DNA from: Firmicutes bacterium UBA5559
GTDB taxonomy: Bacteria > Bacillota > Clostridia > Peptostreptococcales > Anaerovoracaceae
DNA length: 17,130 nucleotides
Assembly: GCA_002425705.1 (NCBI GenBank)
Contig: DIMT01000011.1
Location: forward strand, 4,879-22,008
Direction of reading: 5' to 3'
A program made the position numbers and the translations under genes. Under the pieces are notes generated by a model that saw only the letters and a list, made by a program, of their open reading frames with translations, had not been told where the DNA came from and did not search any database. Positions 1 to 7,374 of the stretch are shown piece by piece (within the stretch, counting starts at the first letter, position 1; every line of letters starts with the position of its first letter).

Positions 1-96
1 GTCTGTGGATATGTGCACGAGGGAGAAGAACCCCCGGCCCAATGTCCCATCTGCAAGGTTCCAGCCGAGAAATTCGTCCCAGTAGACGAAGAATAA
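1..96 (+). CDS. C-terminal fragment of rubrerythrin / rubredoxin-like protein (5' end outside window)
   Basis: Frame 1 reads 31 codons and then TAA at 94-96. The peptide begins VCGYVHEGEE and continues with CPICKVPAEKF, the second half of a rubredoxin-type Fe(Cys)4 knuckle. The CxxC pair of the second knuckle and the Cys-Gly of the first are visible; the first cysteine of the first pair would lie left of the window. In rubrerythrins this domain is C-terminal to a di-iron ferritin-like domain and passes electrons for peroxide reduction in the cytoplasm of anaerobes. The CPICKVPAEKF ending is more typical of rubrerythrins than of stand-alone rubredoxins, but the di-iron domain cannot be seen, so a small rubredoxin-like protein remains possible. 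A terminator follows 48 nt downstream. Confidence 0.8.
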   Translation, partial: VCGYVHEGEEPPAQCPICKVPAEKFVPVDEE

Positions 97-143
97 TCCC
101 TCTGCAAGGAGCTTGGGGGTTTTTACCCTTGAATCGACAGAAG

Positions 144-170
144 AAGCCATGGAATCCCATGGCTTTTTTG
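144..170 (+). terminator. Rho-independent terminator of the rubrerythrin-like gene
   Basis: A perfect 9-bp stem AAGCCATGG / CCATGGCTT (144-152 with 157-165) encloses a 4-nt loop. It runs into a T tract at 164-169. It lies 48 nt after the TAA at 96, on the correct strand, with no other gene in between. Confidence 0.85.
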
Positions 171-199
171 TTGCATTGTTTCCTCTCCTATGCTATGAT
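171..199 (+). promoter_or_regulatory. Sigma-A promoter with extended -10 for the LpdD-like gene
   Basis: The -35 is TTGCAT (171-176), the spacer is exactly 17 nt, and the -10 is TATGAT (194-199). A TG dinucleotide at 191-192 gives an extended -10 (TGCTATGAT). The -35 begins directly after the T tract of the preceding terminator. The expected start near 206 leaves a leader of about 59 nt before the ATG at 265. Confidence 0.7.
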
Positions 200-264
200 T
201 TCAATCATCGGCCAACTTATACCACGCCCGAAGGGGCTATGCATCCACAAAGGAGCTTTCTCCC

Positions 265-621
265 ATGCAAACCTACGATATTCTGTACAAAGAATTGCCC
301 ATCACCCTGACCGCTGTTTCTCTGGGAAAGGATTATGCCATTACCGTATCCGGCGGAGACCGGCCCAGAATCGGTGCGGTTGCCGTGTGCCATCCCGGAG
401 AACATGCTTCCCTGATTACGACTCCCAGCCATCGGGGTGATACTCTGGCCATGGACATGGCCGCTATCATCTGCTATGAGCTGAGCTGCACCGTAACCGT
501 GGCCACCGGCATCCACTTTGAAGGCTTCTCGAAAAAAGAAATGGACGGAGCGATTGAAGCTGCCGGAACCCTGATGGATCTTTTCCTGAAGGAAGCCCGA
601 AAGCATCCACCTATTCTTTAA
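265..621 (+). CDS. Small LpdD-like protein (putative prenylated-flavin chaperone family)
   Basis: A 118-residue soluble protein with no signal peptide or membrane segment. The ATG at 265 follows an AAAGGAG site about 10 nt upstream. The pattern of a GGD-R-IGAVAV strand (residues about 30-42), a central PSHRGDTLAMDMA stretch and a VTVATGIHFEG strand fits, from memory, the small LpdD-like proteins whose namesake accompanies UbiD-type (prenylated FMN) gallate decarboxylase in lactobacilli. No ubiD or ubiX gene is visible in the window, so the substrate or partner is unknown. The gene stands alone between a terminator and a converging operon, and its stop overlaps the end of the racemase gene by 11 bp (611-621). 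The coding call is firm; the family is a moderate-confidence recognition, and the chaperone role is only carried over from the family name. Confidence 0.6.
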   Translation: MQTYDILYKELPITLTAVSLGKDYAITVSGGDRPRIGAVAVCHPGEHASLITTPSHRGDTLAMDMAAIICYELSCTVTVATGIHFEGFSKKEMDGAIEAAGTLMDLFLKEARKHPPIL

Positions 622-1699
622 AGGTCAGATGGATATTTTCCGAACTGGTAGCAAAGACCATGGTAGCATAGCAGAGATCGAATTCTACCTTGTCCCCTAC
701 TCGGATTTCTCCGGAGCATTTTTCCACATCCAGGATCAGGTGATCGCTGCTGGCCCCCATGATTTCAATATTCTTATCCCGGCACATCAACATGTCCGGA
801 TAGGCAAAATCCACTTTTCCAAGAGCCGCCAGGGCTCTTTTTCTTATGCCCCGATCTTCATATTCGCCAACCTGGCCGAAGGCATCGTAGGATAATTCTC
901 CAACTGGGTAACTGGGCTTTTCCTTGACTTCGATAATTTCCGCACGCAGGGTAAAGACATCCTGATAAAGGAACGTCATGTCCACACCAAACTGAGCCAT
1001 CATGTCATAAGCCAGGATAATCCCCTCCCCTATCCGGAGATGATTGATCCGTTCCGGAACGGTGCCGTCAAAAACAATCGGCAGGGTAGTGGTCCCTCCG
1101 CCCGAGATAATTTCCAGACGGCGACCGATGCCCATTTCGATGGCTTCGGCCAACTCTACCAATTCATTCAATTTTTCCGGAGTCGCTTTAATGGATCCGT
1201 AGCAGCCAAGATTGGTTCCGACACCCCGGAGGTCCACGTAAGGCAACTGGTTTTCCACATACCGGGCCACCTGAATCAGCTCTTCTTTATCCCAATATCC
1301 TTCCCTCAGATCCCCCAGATCCGCCATCAGCAACACTCCGTGGCGTTTCCCCTGCTTCAGACAGGCTTCATTGATGGCATCCAATACGGTTTTTTCGCTG
1401 TTGAGGCTGAATTCGCAGTGCTCCACCACCAAATCCACCTCGCTGAGCATGGGTACCCGAATCATGGCAAAGGGGCCGGAAATGCCGGCTTTCCTGGCTC
1501 GGATGATGTGCTCGATTCGGGAGGAGGCAATGCTGGAGACACCGGATCCTTCATAGATCTTGGTCATTTCGGCAATGCCGTTAAAGCCCTTGATGACTCC
1601 GGCCACGGTGATTCCCCTTTCTCCGCAGCGCTCCACGACCTTTTCGATGTTGTGTCGTAATTTTTTCAGATCAATTTCCAAGTTGGGGTATCGATTCAT
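611..1699 (-). CDS. Fold-III PLP amino-acid racemase, ornithine racemase / YhfX-like
   Basis: A 362-residue protein of the alanine racemase N-terminal (TIM-barrel, PLP) superfamily. The start MNRYPNLEIDLKKLRHN and the segment LMADLGDLREGYW (about 124-136) are typical of clostridial ornithine racemase (Orr) and the YhfX group rather than of alanine racemase proper. The likely PLP lysine is K37 in VAGVIKGFNG. A SGGGTTTLP phosphate-binding stretch (about 199-207) and a C-terminal beta domain follow, and the length is close to Orr. The ATG at 1697-1699 has an AAAGGAG site formed by the last codons of the upstream eamA gene, 7 nt away, so it is the last gene of the five-gene operon. The ornithine fermentation genes (ora, ord, ort) that accompany orr in amino-acid fermenters are absent here. 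The substrate could therefore be another amino acid, for example one derived from the neighbouring homoserine dehydrogenase product. Confidence 0.82.
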   Translation of the reverse strand: MNRYPNLEIDLKKLRHNIEKVVERCGERGITVAGVIKGFNGIAEMTKIYEGSGVSSIASSRIEHIIRARKAGISGPFAMIRVPMLSEVDLVVEHCEFSLNSEKTVLDAINEACLKQGKRHGVLLMADLGDLREGYWDKEELIQVARYVENQLPYVDLRGVGTNLGCYGSIKATPEKLNELVELAEAIEMGIGRRLEIISGGGTTTLPIVFDGTVPERINHLRIGEGIILAYDMMAQFGVDMTFLYQDVFTLRAEIIEVKEKPSYPVGELSYDAFGQVGEYEDRGIRKRALAALGKVDFAYPDMLMCRDKNIEIMGASSDHLILDVEKCSGEIRVGDKVEFDLCYATMVFATSSENIHLTFKE

Positions 1700-1706
1700 G
1701 GACTGC

Positions 1707-2630
1707 TTACTCCTTTCCTGTATGGGCTGCCGGCAGTTCTTCCGGCCGGCTGGCTCCTACTACGCCGGTAAGGATCATGACCAGACCGGCTATTTTATAA
1801 ATCGTTACAGGCTCTGCACGGAACAGGATTCCGGCAAGGACCCCCGTCACCGTAAGCACGGAAAGGGATACGGTAGAGGCTTTGTAGGCCGGCACCTTTC
1901 CGATGAGCTGATTATAGGCGATAAAAGCGAATACAGAACAGACGATTCCCAGAAAGACCAGGGCTCCCAAAAGCTCCGGTTCCTGAAGGGCAATCCGGTA
2001 TGCTTCCAACCCATGACCCATCAGGAAACTGCTTCCATTGAAAAAGACAAAGCCACAGAGGGTCATGATAAAGGTGATCTCGATGGAAGTGAACCGGCCG
2101 GATATTTCTTTTGAAAGCACCGTATAGGCGGATGCACAGGCCACCGCCAGCATCAGCAGCAAATAACCAAGGATCTTTCCACTGGTCGCAACGTCACCCA
2201 GCACCGTAACGATTACCCCGGCAAAGGAAAGCAAAATGAAGGCGGCCAGGGAAAGCCGAATCTTCTCCCGAAATCCAACGGCATAAACCAGTGTCACTAC
2301 GATAGGAACGATGGAGAGGAGAATAGCCGATTCGGAAGCCGTGGTGAGATCGATGCCATAAATCTCAAAGGTGGCGTACAGGCACGGCTGAGCCAGGGAA
2401 AGAAGAAGCAGGCTCCGGAGTTTCTTACCCCGAAAATCTACCCGGACCAGCTTCAGGCCAATGATGAGCAAAAATGCCAGCAGGGCTACCGTCATCCGGA
2501 CAGCCATGACCTGCATGGGCTCTAAGTAATCAAGGGCTGTCTTGGAACCGATGAAAGAGATTCCCCAGGCCATGGATCCCAATATCCCTATAAAGTAAGC
2601 GAAGACGATTCCGTCTCTGATTCTGGTCAT
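1707..2630 (-). CDS. EamA/DMT-family membrane transporter (probable amino-acid or metabolite exporter)
   Basis: A 307-residue hydrophobic protein with about ten transmembrane segments arranged as two EamA repeats, the size expected for DMT exporters such as RhtA-type threonine/homoserine exporters. It begins MTRIRDGIVFAYFIGILGSMAWGI by my choice of start. The ATG at 2628-2630 overlaps the TAA of hom by one base (TAATG). This start places TM1 at the N-terminus. The frame stays open 75 codons further upstream, but that extension lies inside hom, is proline/arginine-rich and hydrophilic, and was rejected. Repeat 2 contains VFAFIAYNQLIGKVPAY and a final TM (LVMILTGVV). The polar tail ends HTGKE, whose codons supply the ribosome binding site for the racemase gene. 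Being sandwiched between homoserine dehydrogenase and an amino-acid racemase suggests that it exports their product, which is an inference. Confidence 0.88.
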   Translation of the reverse strand: MTRIRDGIVFAYFIGILGSMAWGISFIGSKTALDYLEPMQVMAVRMTVALLAFLLIIGLKLVRVDFRGKKLRSLLLLSLAQPCLYATFEIYGIDLTTASESAILLSIVPIVVTLVYAVGFREKIRLSLAAFILLSFAGVIVTVLGDVATSGKILGYLLLMLAVACASAYTVLSKEISGRFTSIEITFIMTLCGFVFFNGSSFLMGHGLEAYRIALQEPELLGALVFLGIVCSVFAFIAYNQLIGKVPAYKASTVSLSVLTVTGVLAGILFRAEPVTIYKIAGLVMILTGVVGASRPEELPAAHTGKE

Positions 2631-3661
2631 TATTTTTCCTGCCTTTTCACGATGGTAGTCATATCGGCAAAGATGCCGAAGGCAGTCTGTTCGATCTCTG
2701 GGTTGTGTTCCAGAACAGACAATTTCCCCATCAGATCCGTCTGGATGGATACCAGGGAGGACGTCCCGTCGATAACCGCCATCAGGCTCTTCCGGTCCAC
2801 TTCCTCCGGCCCGACTTTTCCATGGGGGATCCCGTCTTCCAGCCACCCACGGCAAAGGAGTTTGATGGATTTTCCCCGATCTCCTGCTTCCTTGATTATC
2901 TCAGCAGTGACACCGCCGATCCCCTTCCGATCGATCTGAAGAGGGGTGATACCGGCATCCATCAGTACATTCATCAGGGCCGCTACCTTGGCTGCTGCAT
3001 CCCAGCCATCCAGGTCTGCGGAAGGATCGGCTTCCACGAATCCCCTCCTTCTCCCCTCTTCCAGCGCTTCTTCAAAGCTCCTCCCCGCTTCCATCTCTTC
3101 CAGAATGAAATTGGTGGTGGTGTTGAGGATGCCGCTGACCTCCGTAACCCGGCAGAAGGGCAGGGTTTCCCGGACCAGGTTGAAGACCGGAGTTCCATCC
3201 ATGACCGTGGTTTCGCAGAGGAAATCCACGCCCTTATCGGCCGCCAGTTCTTTCAGTTCCCGGTATGCCCAGGCTACCGGTCCCTTATTAGCCGTGATCA
3301 CGTGTTTCCCCCGGTTCAATCCGGCTTTGATGTGGGAGATTGCCGGTTCTCCGGAAAAGATATCCAGAGGGGTCAGCTCAACCAAAATATCATACTCTGC
3401 ATCTTCTGCCACCTGAAGGGCTGTTTTCCCTTCATCTCTGGAGAATCGCCCTGTTTTTTTCAGATCATGAAGAAGATTGGAAAGGTTCAAGCCTTCCTGT
3501 CCTTCCGCCAGAAGGGTTCCCTTTCGGTTGGTGGCAATAGCAGAAACCAGCACCCTTGTATCAAGGGTGCTGATCAGTTCTTCCTGTTTTTCGGTGAGAA
3601 GCCGGGCAAAGGCCTGGCCGGCATTCCCAAAGCCCAGCAGGGCCAGCCGTATCGTTTTCAT
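2630..3661 (-). CDS. hom: Homoserine dehydrogenase, short form without ACT domain
   Basis: A 343-residue NAD(P)-dependent enzyme that converts aspartate semialdehyde to homoserine on the threonine/methionine branch. Visible hallmarks are the Rossmann loop GFGNAG (10-15), TANKGPVA (123-130, with the conserved lysine K126), GILNTTTNFIL (177-187) and the catalytic-region motif EADPSADLDGWDAAAK (210-225, with K225 in the position of the catalytic lysine). The protein ends about 90 residues short of typical Firmicutes Hom, so the C-terminal ACT regulatory domain is missing and threonine feedback through ACT is not expected. The ATG at 3659-3661 sits 3 nt after the stop of the acyl-CoA ligase (TAGATAATG) with only a weak AAAGG upstream, which implies translational coupling. 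No aspartokinase, thrB or thrC is nearby, which is unusual for a housekeeping hom and fits a dedicated pathway. Confidence 0.88.
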   Translation of the reverse strand: MKTIRLALLGFGNAGQAFARLLTEKQEELISTLDTRVLVSAIATNRKGTLLAEGQEGLNLSNLLHDLKKTGRFSRDEGKTALQVAEDAEYDILVELTPLDIFSGEPAISHIKAGLNRGKHVITANKGPVAWAYRELKELAADKGVDFLCETTVMDGTPVFNLVRETLPFCRVTEVSGILNTTTNFILEEMEAGRSFEEALEEGRRRGFVEADPSADLDGWDAAAKVAALMNVLMDAGITPLQIDRKGIGGVTAEIIKEAGDRGKSIKLLCRGWLEDGIPHGKVGPEEVDRKSLMAVIDGTSSLVSIQTDLMGKLSVLEHNPEIEQTAFGIFADMTTIVKRQEK

Positions 3662-3664
3662 TAT

Positions 3665-5476
3665 CTAGAACCTTTTGTTTTCCTCCGCATGGCGGATGAT
3701 TTTCTTTCCGGTGGTTTTTTCAAACTCCCGGTCTCTTACAGTGATTTTTTTAATCCTCTTAAAGAAGGGCAGTTCTCCGTTGATCTTATCGATTTCTTCC
3801 CACAGAACCTTTTTAATAGCCTCTGTGTCTGCCTTTTCTCCCAGCAGAGCTGCAACCTCCTCTTCATCAGGGAAGATGGAGGCAAAGATCAGCACTTCAT
3901 CGCTTTCCTCGCTATCCCGGCCCCAGACCATGGATTCCTTGACCAGAGGAAGGTTGGACAGATAGTATTCCAGCTCTTCTGGATAGACATTTTTGCCATT
4001 TTTCGTAATGATGACATTCTTGCTCCGCCCAGTAAGATAGATGTAGTTGTCCTTGTCGATATACCCCAGGTCACCGGTGTGGAGCCAGCCGTCCACCAGA
4101 ACTTTCGCGGATTCTTCCGGCATTTTGTAATAGCCCAGCATCACGTTTCCGCCTTTGACAGCGATTTCCCCAATGCCGGTTTCCGGGTCCGGATCGATGA
4201 CTTTAGCATCAAAACCGGGAAGAACATATCCCAGCGAATCGTGTTTGAAGAATTTATCCGGATTCAGAGCACAGATAGGGGCGCACTCGGTCAGACCGTA
4301 TCCCTGTAGCGCTGTAATACCAAAATCGTTGATCCCCTTCAGGATTTCCGGATTGATGGCGGCACCGCCACAGATGATCATCCGCATTCTTCCGCCAAAG
4401 AGGTCGGTGATCTTCTTCAGGAAAACGGGACCCAGATCCAGTCCGATTTTCTTGGTCTTCCGGTTGATGGCGATCACCTTTCTGAGCATCTTGTCCTTGC
4501 CGGCTTTCTGAGCATTCTGCCAGATTTTCTTATAAAGGCTTTCCAAAATCAGCGGCACCGCCAAAAGCATGGTGGGCCGGGCTTCGGAAAGGTTCTTTAC
4601 GATATGCTTCAGCCCTTCGCAGTAAGCCACCGCTGCTCCTTTGTAGAGAGGCATCAGGAAGCCGCAGGTGCACTCATAAGTGTGGTGGATCGGCAGGATG
4701 GAAAAGAAAATATCGTCGGGCCGGACCTCCAGCAAAGTGGGAGCCGTCATCAGGTCTTCGGTGATATTCCCGTGGGAAAGCATGACCCCCTTGGAAACTC
4801 CTGTGGTGCCGGAGGTGAAAAGAATGATGCTCATTTCATCCCGATAGATTTGGGCATCCAGAAAATCCCGGTTCCCTTCCGCTAAAAGTCCCATTCCCTC
4901 TTCAAGCAGCTTATGAAAGGAAAGGACCCGTTCCCCGTGTTCTTTCGCCTGGAGGCTGACGATGATTTCCAAACTGGTGTCGCCGCTATCCTTCATAGCC
5001 AGGAAAGCCTCGGTAAACCGATCGTCGCAGAGAACACAAGCGACCTCTGCCTCCACCACCAGGTTTTTCAGTTCCCTTGCAGATAGCTCCTTGTCCAGGG
5101 GCACCACTACTCCGGTACCGCAGACCGCAGCCAGGTAGGAAACACCCCATTGATGGCTGTTATCCCCGATTACGGATATTTTTTTATCCTTCAGCCCTCT
5201 GGCGATTAGGGCTGTCCCCAGGGCATTGACCCTTTCCAGCAGTTGGCTGTAGGTCGTGGGAATGTATTCTCCGCCCCGAACTTCCTTGTCGTAAACAGCC
5301 ACATTGTCCCGGTACAGATCGGCACTGGTCTCCAGCATATGTTTCAGGTCCATGATGGGTCGGCTGTTCTTGTACAGAACCCGAGGGTCCGTGCTGTTGT
5401 TCAGCTCATTGGTCCTTTTGACGGCATATTCCATGTCCTTGAATTTCAGTGCTTTATACTCTTCATTCGATAACAT
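3665..5476 (-). CDS. AMP-forming long-chain acyl-CoA synthetase (paralogue 2)
   Basis: A 603-residue adenylate-forming enzyme of the ANL superfamily that activates a carboxylate, probably a fatty acid, via acyl-AMP to acyl-CoA. Core motifs are present: TSGTTGVSKG (221-230, P-loop A3), QGYGLTECAP (391-400, A5), GWLHTGDLGYID (463-474, A7/hinge region) and GKNVYPEELE near 494-503. A C-terminal KTTGKKI carries the candidate A10 catalytic lysine. Overall architecture and length match bacterial FadD/long-chain ligases, and there is no membrane segment. The ATG at 5474-5476 overlaps the end of the upstream paralogue by 14 nt and has an AGGAGG site inside that gene. Compared with its neighbour it carries an extra hydrophilic N-terminus of about 20-25 residues. 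Acyl chain length cannot be read from sequence; aryl or medium-chain substrates are possible. Confidence 0.9.
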   Translation of the reverse strand: MLSNEEYKALKFKDMEYAVKRTNELNNSTDPRVLYKNSRPIMDLKHMLETSADLYRDNVAVYDKEVRGGEYIPTTYSQLLERVNALGTALIARGLKDKKISVIGDNSHQWGVSYLAAVCGTGVVVPLDKELSARELKNLVVEAEVACVLCDDRFTEAFLAMKDSGDTSLEIIVSLQAKEHGERVLSFHKLLEEGMGLLAEGNRDFLDAQIYRDEMSIILFTSGTTGVSKGVMLSHGNITEDLMTAPTLLEVRPDDIFFSILPIHHTYECTCGFLMPLYKGAAVAYCEGLKHIVKNLSEARPTMLLAVPLILESLYKKIWQNAQKAGKDKMLRKVIAINRKTKKIGLDLGPVFLKKITDLFGGRMRMIICGGAAINPEILKGINDFGITALQGYGLTECAPICALNPDKFFKHDSLGYVLPGFDAKVIDPDPETGIGEIAVKGGNVMLGYYKMPEESAKVLVDGWLHTGDLGYIDKDNYIYLTGRSKNVIITKNGKNVYPEELEYYLSNLPLVKESMVWGRDSEESDEVLIFASIFPDEEEVAALLGEKADTEAIKKVLWEEIDKINGELPFFKRIKKITVRDREFEKTTGKKIIRHAEENKRF

Positions 5477-7226
5477 CAGCCTGTTCCTCCTCTTTCAGGT
5501 TCCCTTCGGTGAATCGCTTGATCTTCCGGGTGGTGGTCTTCTCGAATTCCGTCTTACGGACGTTGAACCGCTTCACCCGTTTATACAATGGCATCTGCTC
5601 ATTGATTTCGTCAATCTGAATCTTGAGAAAACGTTGAATCTCCTCCTGATTCATGGGACCCAGTTCTTCCTGGATGCTTTCGTAATTGGGGTAAATCTCC
5701 GCTTTCACAACGATGTCTCCCGTCCGTTCATCCTCCACTCCGTGAACCAGCACCTCCTCGATGTATGGACTACCCGTCAAGTAATACTCCACTTCCTCCG
5801 GGAAAATATTCTTTCCGTTCTTGGTGACGATGACATTTTTCTTCCGGCCGGATATATAAAGGAAACCATCGGCATCAAATCTCCCATAATCTCCGGTGTG
5901 GAGCCAGCCATTCCTAAGCACCCGGGCGGTTTCCTCCGGATCCTGATAATAGCCCAGCATCACCGACTCGCTGCGGCAGACAATCTCACCAATCCCGTTT
6001 TCATCCTCATCAATGATGCGGATCTCCGTGCCGGGAAGGGGAAGGCCTGCAGCTGCCGCCTTGCTGTACCGGTCCTTGTTGACAGCGATGATGGGAGCGC
6101 ACTCGGTCATGCCATAGCCCTGAATCATGGGGAATCCCATGGCTTCAAAGTCTTCGATGACGGCTGGGTTGATGGCCGCTCCTCCGGCTATGAACAGCTT
6201 GACATGGCCGCCGGTGACCTGGTGGATATCCTTGAAGATCTTCCGGGTTGCCGTCGGTTGATTGAACAGCTTCAGCTTCCGGGAAATCTGAATGGCTTTT
6301 CGCATCTTTTTATCTTTCTTCTTGGCCTCGGCCTGCTTGAAGATTTTTTTATGCATGGATTCGAAAACCAGGGGAACCGCCAACATGACCGTTGCCTTGG
6401 CTTCTGCCATGTTCTTGGCGATATATTTGAGGCCTTCACAAAAGGCGATGGTGAGACCTTGGTAGACCCCCGTCAGAATATGACAGGTCATTTCATAGGT
6501 GTGATGCATGGGCAGCACAGAAAGCCCGATATAATTGGGGGGAATAGAAACATACTGAGACATATTATAGACATTGGAGGTCAGGTTTCGGTGGGACAGC
6601 ATGACTCCCTTGGCCAGCCCGGTTGTCCCGGAGGTAAAGAGCAGGGAACACATGGCATCCGGGTCGATTTCCGCATCCACAAAGCTTCGGTCCCCTCCCC
6701 GAAGGGCTTCTTTCCCTTGAGCGATAAGCCGGCTCATGGACAGCCTTCCCGCCTCATCATTGGCAGCCGTCATGTTAATGACGTACCGGATCTCCGGCAA
6801 ATCCCGGATGGCTTCCAGCACCTCCTCTTCCAGCTTCCTGGAATAGACGATGGCAGAGACCTCCGCCCGGATCAACAGGTTGCGGATTTCATTGACTGGA
6901 AGTTCCCGGTCCAGGGGCACGATGACCCCGGTACCGTTGGCAGCCGCAAAGTAGGTGACTACCCAGGGGTAGGAATTTTCCCCGATGACTGCAATTTTTT
7001 GATTTTTCAGGCCCATCCGGAGGAATTGGGTGCCCAGGGCATCCACGTCTTCTTTCAGCTGGGGATAATAAATCGGCTTGTATTCTCCCCCCAGAACCTC
7101 CTTGGTCAGGTAGGCAGCCCGCTGAGAATAAAGGGAAGCACTGGTATCCACCATTTCTTTCAGGTCCCTTATTGGTCGTACTTCGTAGAGGGCATCCTTG
7201 TATTTTGAACTGTTCATGAATCCCAT
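5463..7226 (-). CDS. AMP-forming long-chain acyl-CoA synthetase (paralogue 1)
   Basis: A 587-residue ANL-superfamily ligase, first gene of the five-gene operon. It has TSGTTGLAKG (198-207), an IQGYGMTECAP motif (368-378), GWLHTGDYGRFD and a FEKTTTRKIKRF C-terminus with a candidate catalytic lysine. It is collinear with the downstream gene and shares blocks such as LP(M/I)HHTYE, CEGLK and GGAAINP, so the pair is an old tandem duplication, well diverged in sequence. The ATG at 7224-7226 has AAGGA only a few nt upstream. A second in-frame ATG (residue 4, 7215-7217) has AGGAAGG about 10 nt upstream and may be the true start. Its stop lies 14 nt inside the next gene. The leader from the predicted promoter is only about 27 nt, too short for a riboswitch or T-box. 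Confidence 0.9.
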   Translation of the reverse strand: MGFMNSSKYKDALYEVRPIRDLKEMVDTSASLYSQRAAYLTKEVLGGEYKPIYYPQLKEDVDALGTQFLRMGLKNQKIAVIGENSYPWVVTYFAAANGTGVIVPLDRELPVNEIRNLLIRAEVSAIVYSRKLEEEVLEAIRDLPEIRYVINMTAANDEAGRLSMSRLIAQGKEALRGGDRSFVDAEIDPDAMCSLLFTSGTTGLAKGVMLSHRNLTSNVYNMSQYVSIPPNYIGLSVLPMHHTYEMTCHILTGVYQGLTIAFCEGLKYIAKNMAEAKATVMLAVPLVFESMHKKIFKQAEAKKKDKKMRKAIQISRKLKLFNQPTATRKIFKDIHQVTGGHVKLFIAGGAAINPAVIEDFEAMGFPMIQGYGMTECAPIIAVNKDRYSKAAAAGLPLPGTEIRIIDEDENGIGEIVCRSESVMLGYYQDPEETARVLRNGWLHTGDYGRFDADGFLYISGRKKNVIVTKNGKNIFPEEVEYYLTGSPYIEEVLVHGVEDERTGDIVVKAEIYPNYESIQEELGPMNQEEIQRFLKIQIDEINEQMPLYKRVKRFNVRKTEFEKTTTRKIKRFTEGNLKEEEQADVIE

Positions 7227-7259
7227 ACCTTCCTTTTCAAATTCAGATTACACTTATTT

Positions 7260-7288
7260 ATTTTATCATCCACCATCCCATAAAGCAA
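7260..7288 (-). promoter_or_regulatory. Sigma-A promoter with extended -10 for the five-gene acyl-CoA ligase/hom operon
   Basis: Read on the minus strand, the -35 is TTGCTT (7288-7283), the spacer is 17 nt, and the -10 is TAAAAT (7265-7260). It is preceded by TGA, giving an extended -10 (TGATAAAAT). The -35 overlaps the T tract of the rhodanese-operon terminator. The expected start is near 7253. Confidence 0.7.
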
Positions 7289-7324
7289 GAAAATCCGGGC
7301 GGAGAGCTTCTTCTCCACCCGGAT
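7286..7324 (-). terminator. Rho-independent terminator of the rhodanese lipoprotein operon
   Basis: On the minus strand a 12-bp stem pairs ATCCGGGTGGAG (7324-7313) with CTCCGCCCGGAT (7304-7293), with one G-U pair and an 8-nt loop. It is followed by TTTTCTT. It lies about 50 nt after the stop of the double-rhodanese gene. Confidence 0.88.
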
Positions 7325-7374
7325 GGGACATGGTTTCCGTCGGGTCTTTTTAAGGCCCTTCCAGTTATTTCTGA

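Noticed and set aside
42..440. Open frames at 42-440 and 113-310 on the + strand and 217-606 on the - strand
   Set aside because: They cross the rubrerythrin stop, the terminator and the promoter, or are antisense to the LpdD-like gene, and show no family features.
2631..2855. 75-residue N-terminal extension of the EamA transporter
   Set aside because: It lies entirely within hom, is hydrophilic and Arg/Pro-rich, and the TAATG junction at 2628-2632 gives a normal coupled start before TM1.
2705..4309. 534-codon open frame on the + strand
   Set aside because: It runs antisense to hom and the acyl-CoA ligase, has no ribosome binding site or recognisable domain, and the minus-strand proteins have complete family motifs. 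It reflects codon composition.
5304..7208. 634-codon open frame on the + strand
   Set aside because: It is antisense to the first acyl-CoA ligase, is low in recognisable motifs and lacks a start signal. Long antisense frames are expected in such GC-biased codons.
7227..7259. Possible riboswitch or T-box leader for the hom-containing operon
   Set aside because: The predicted leader is only about 27 nt and no T-box or aptamer-like fold fits. Amino-acid sensing by the leader is not supported.
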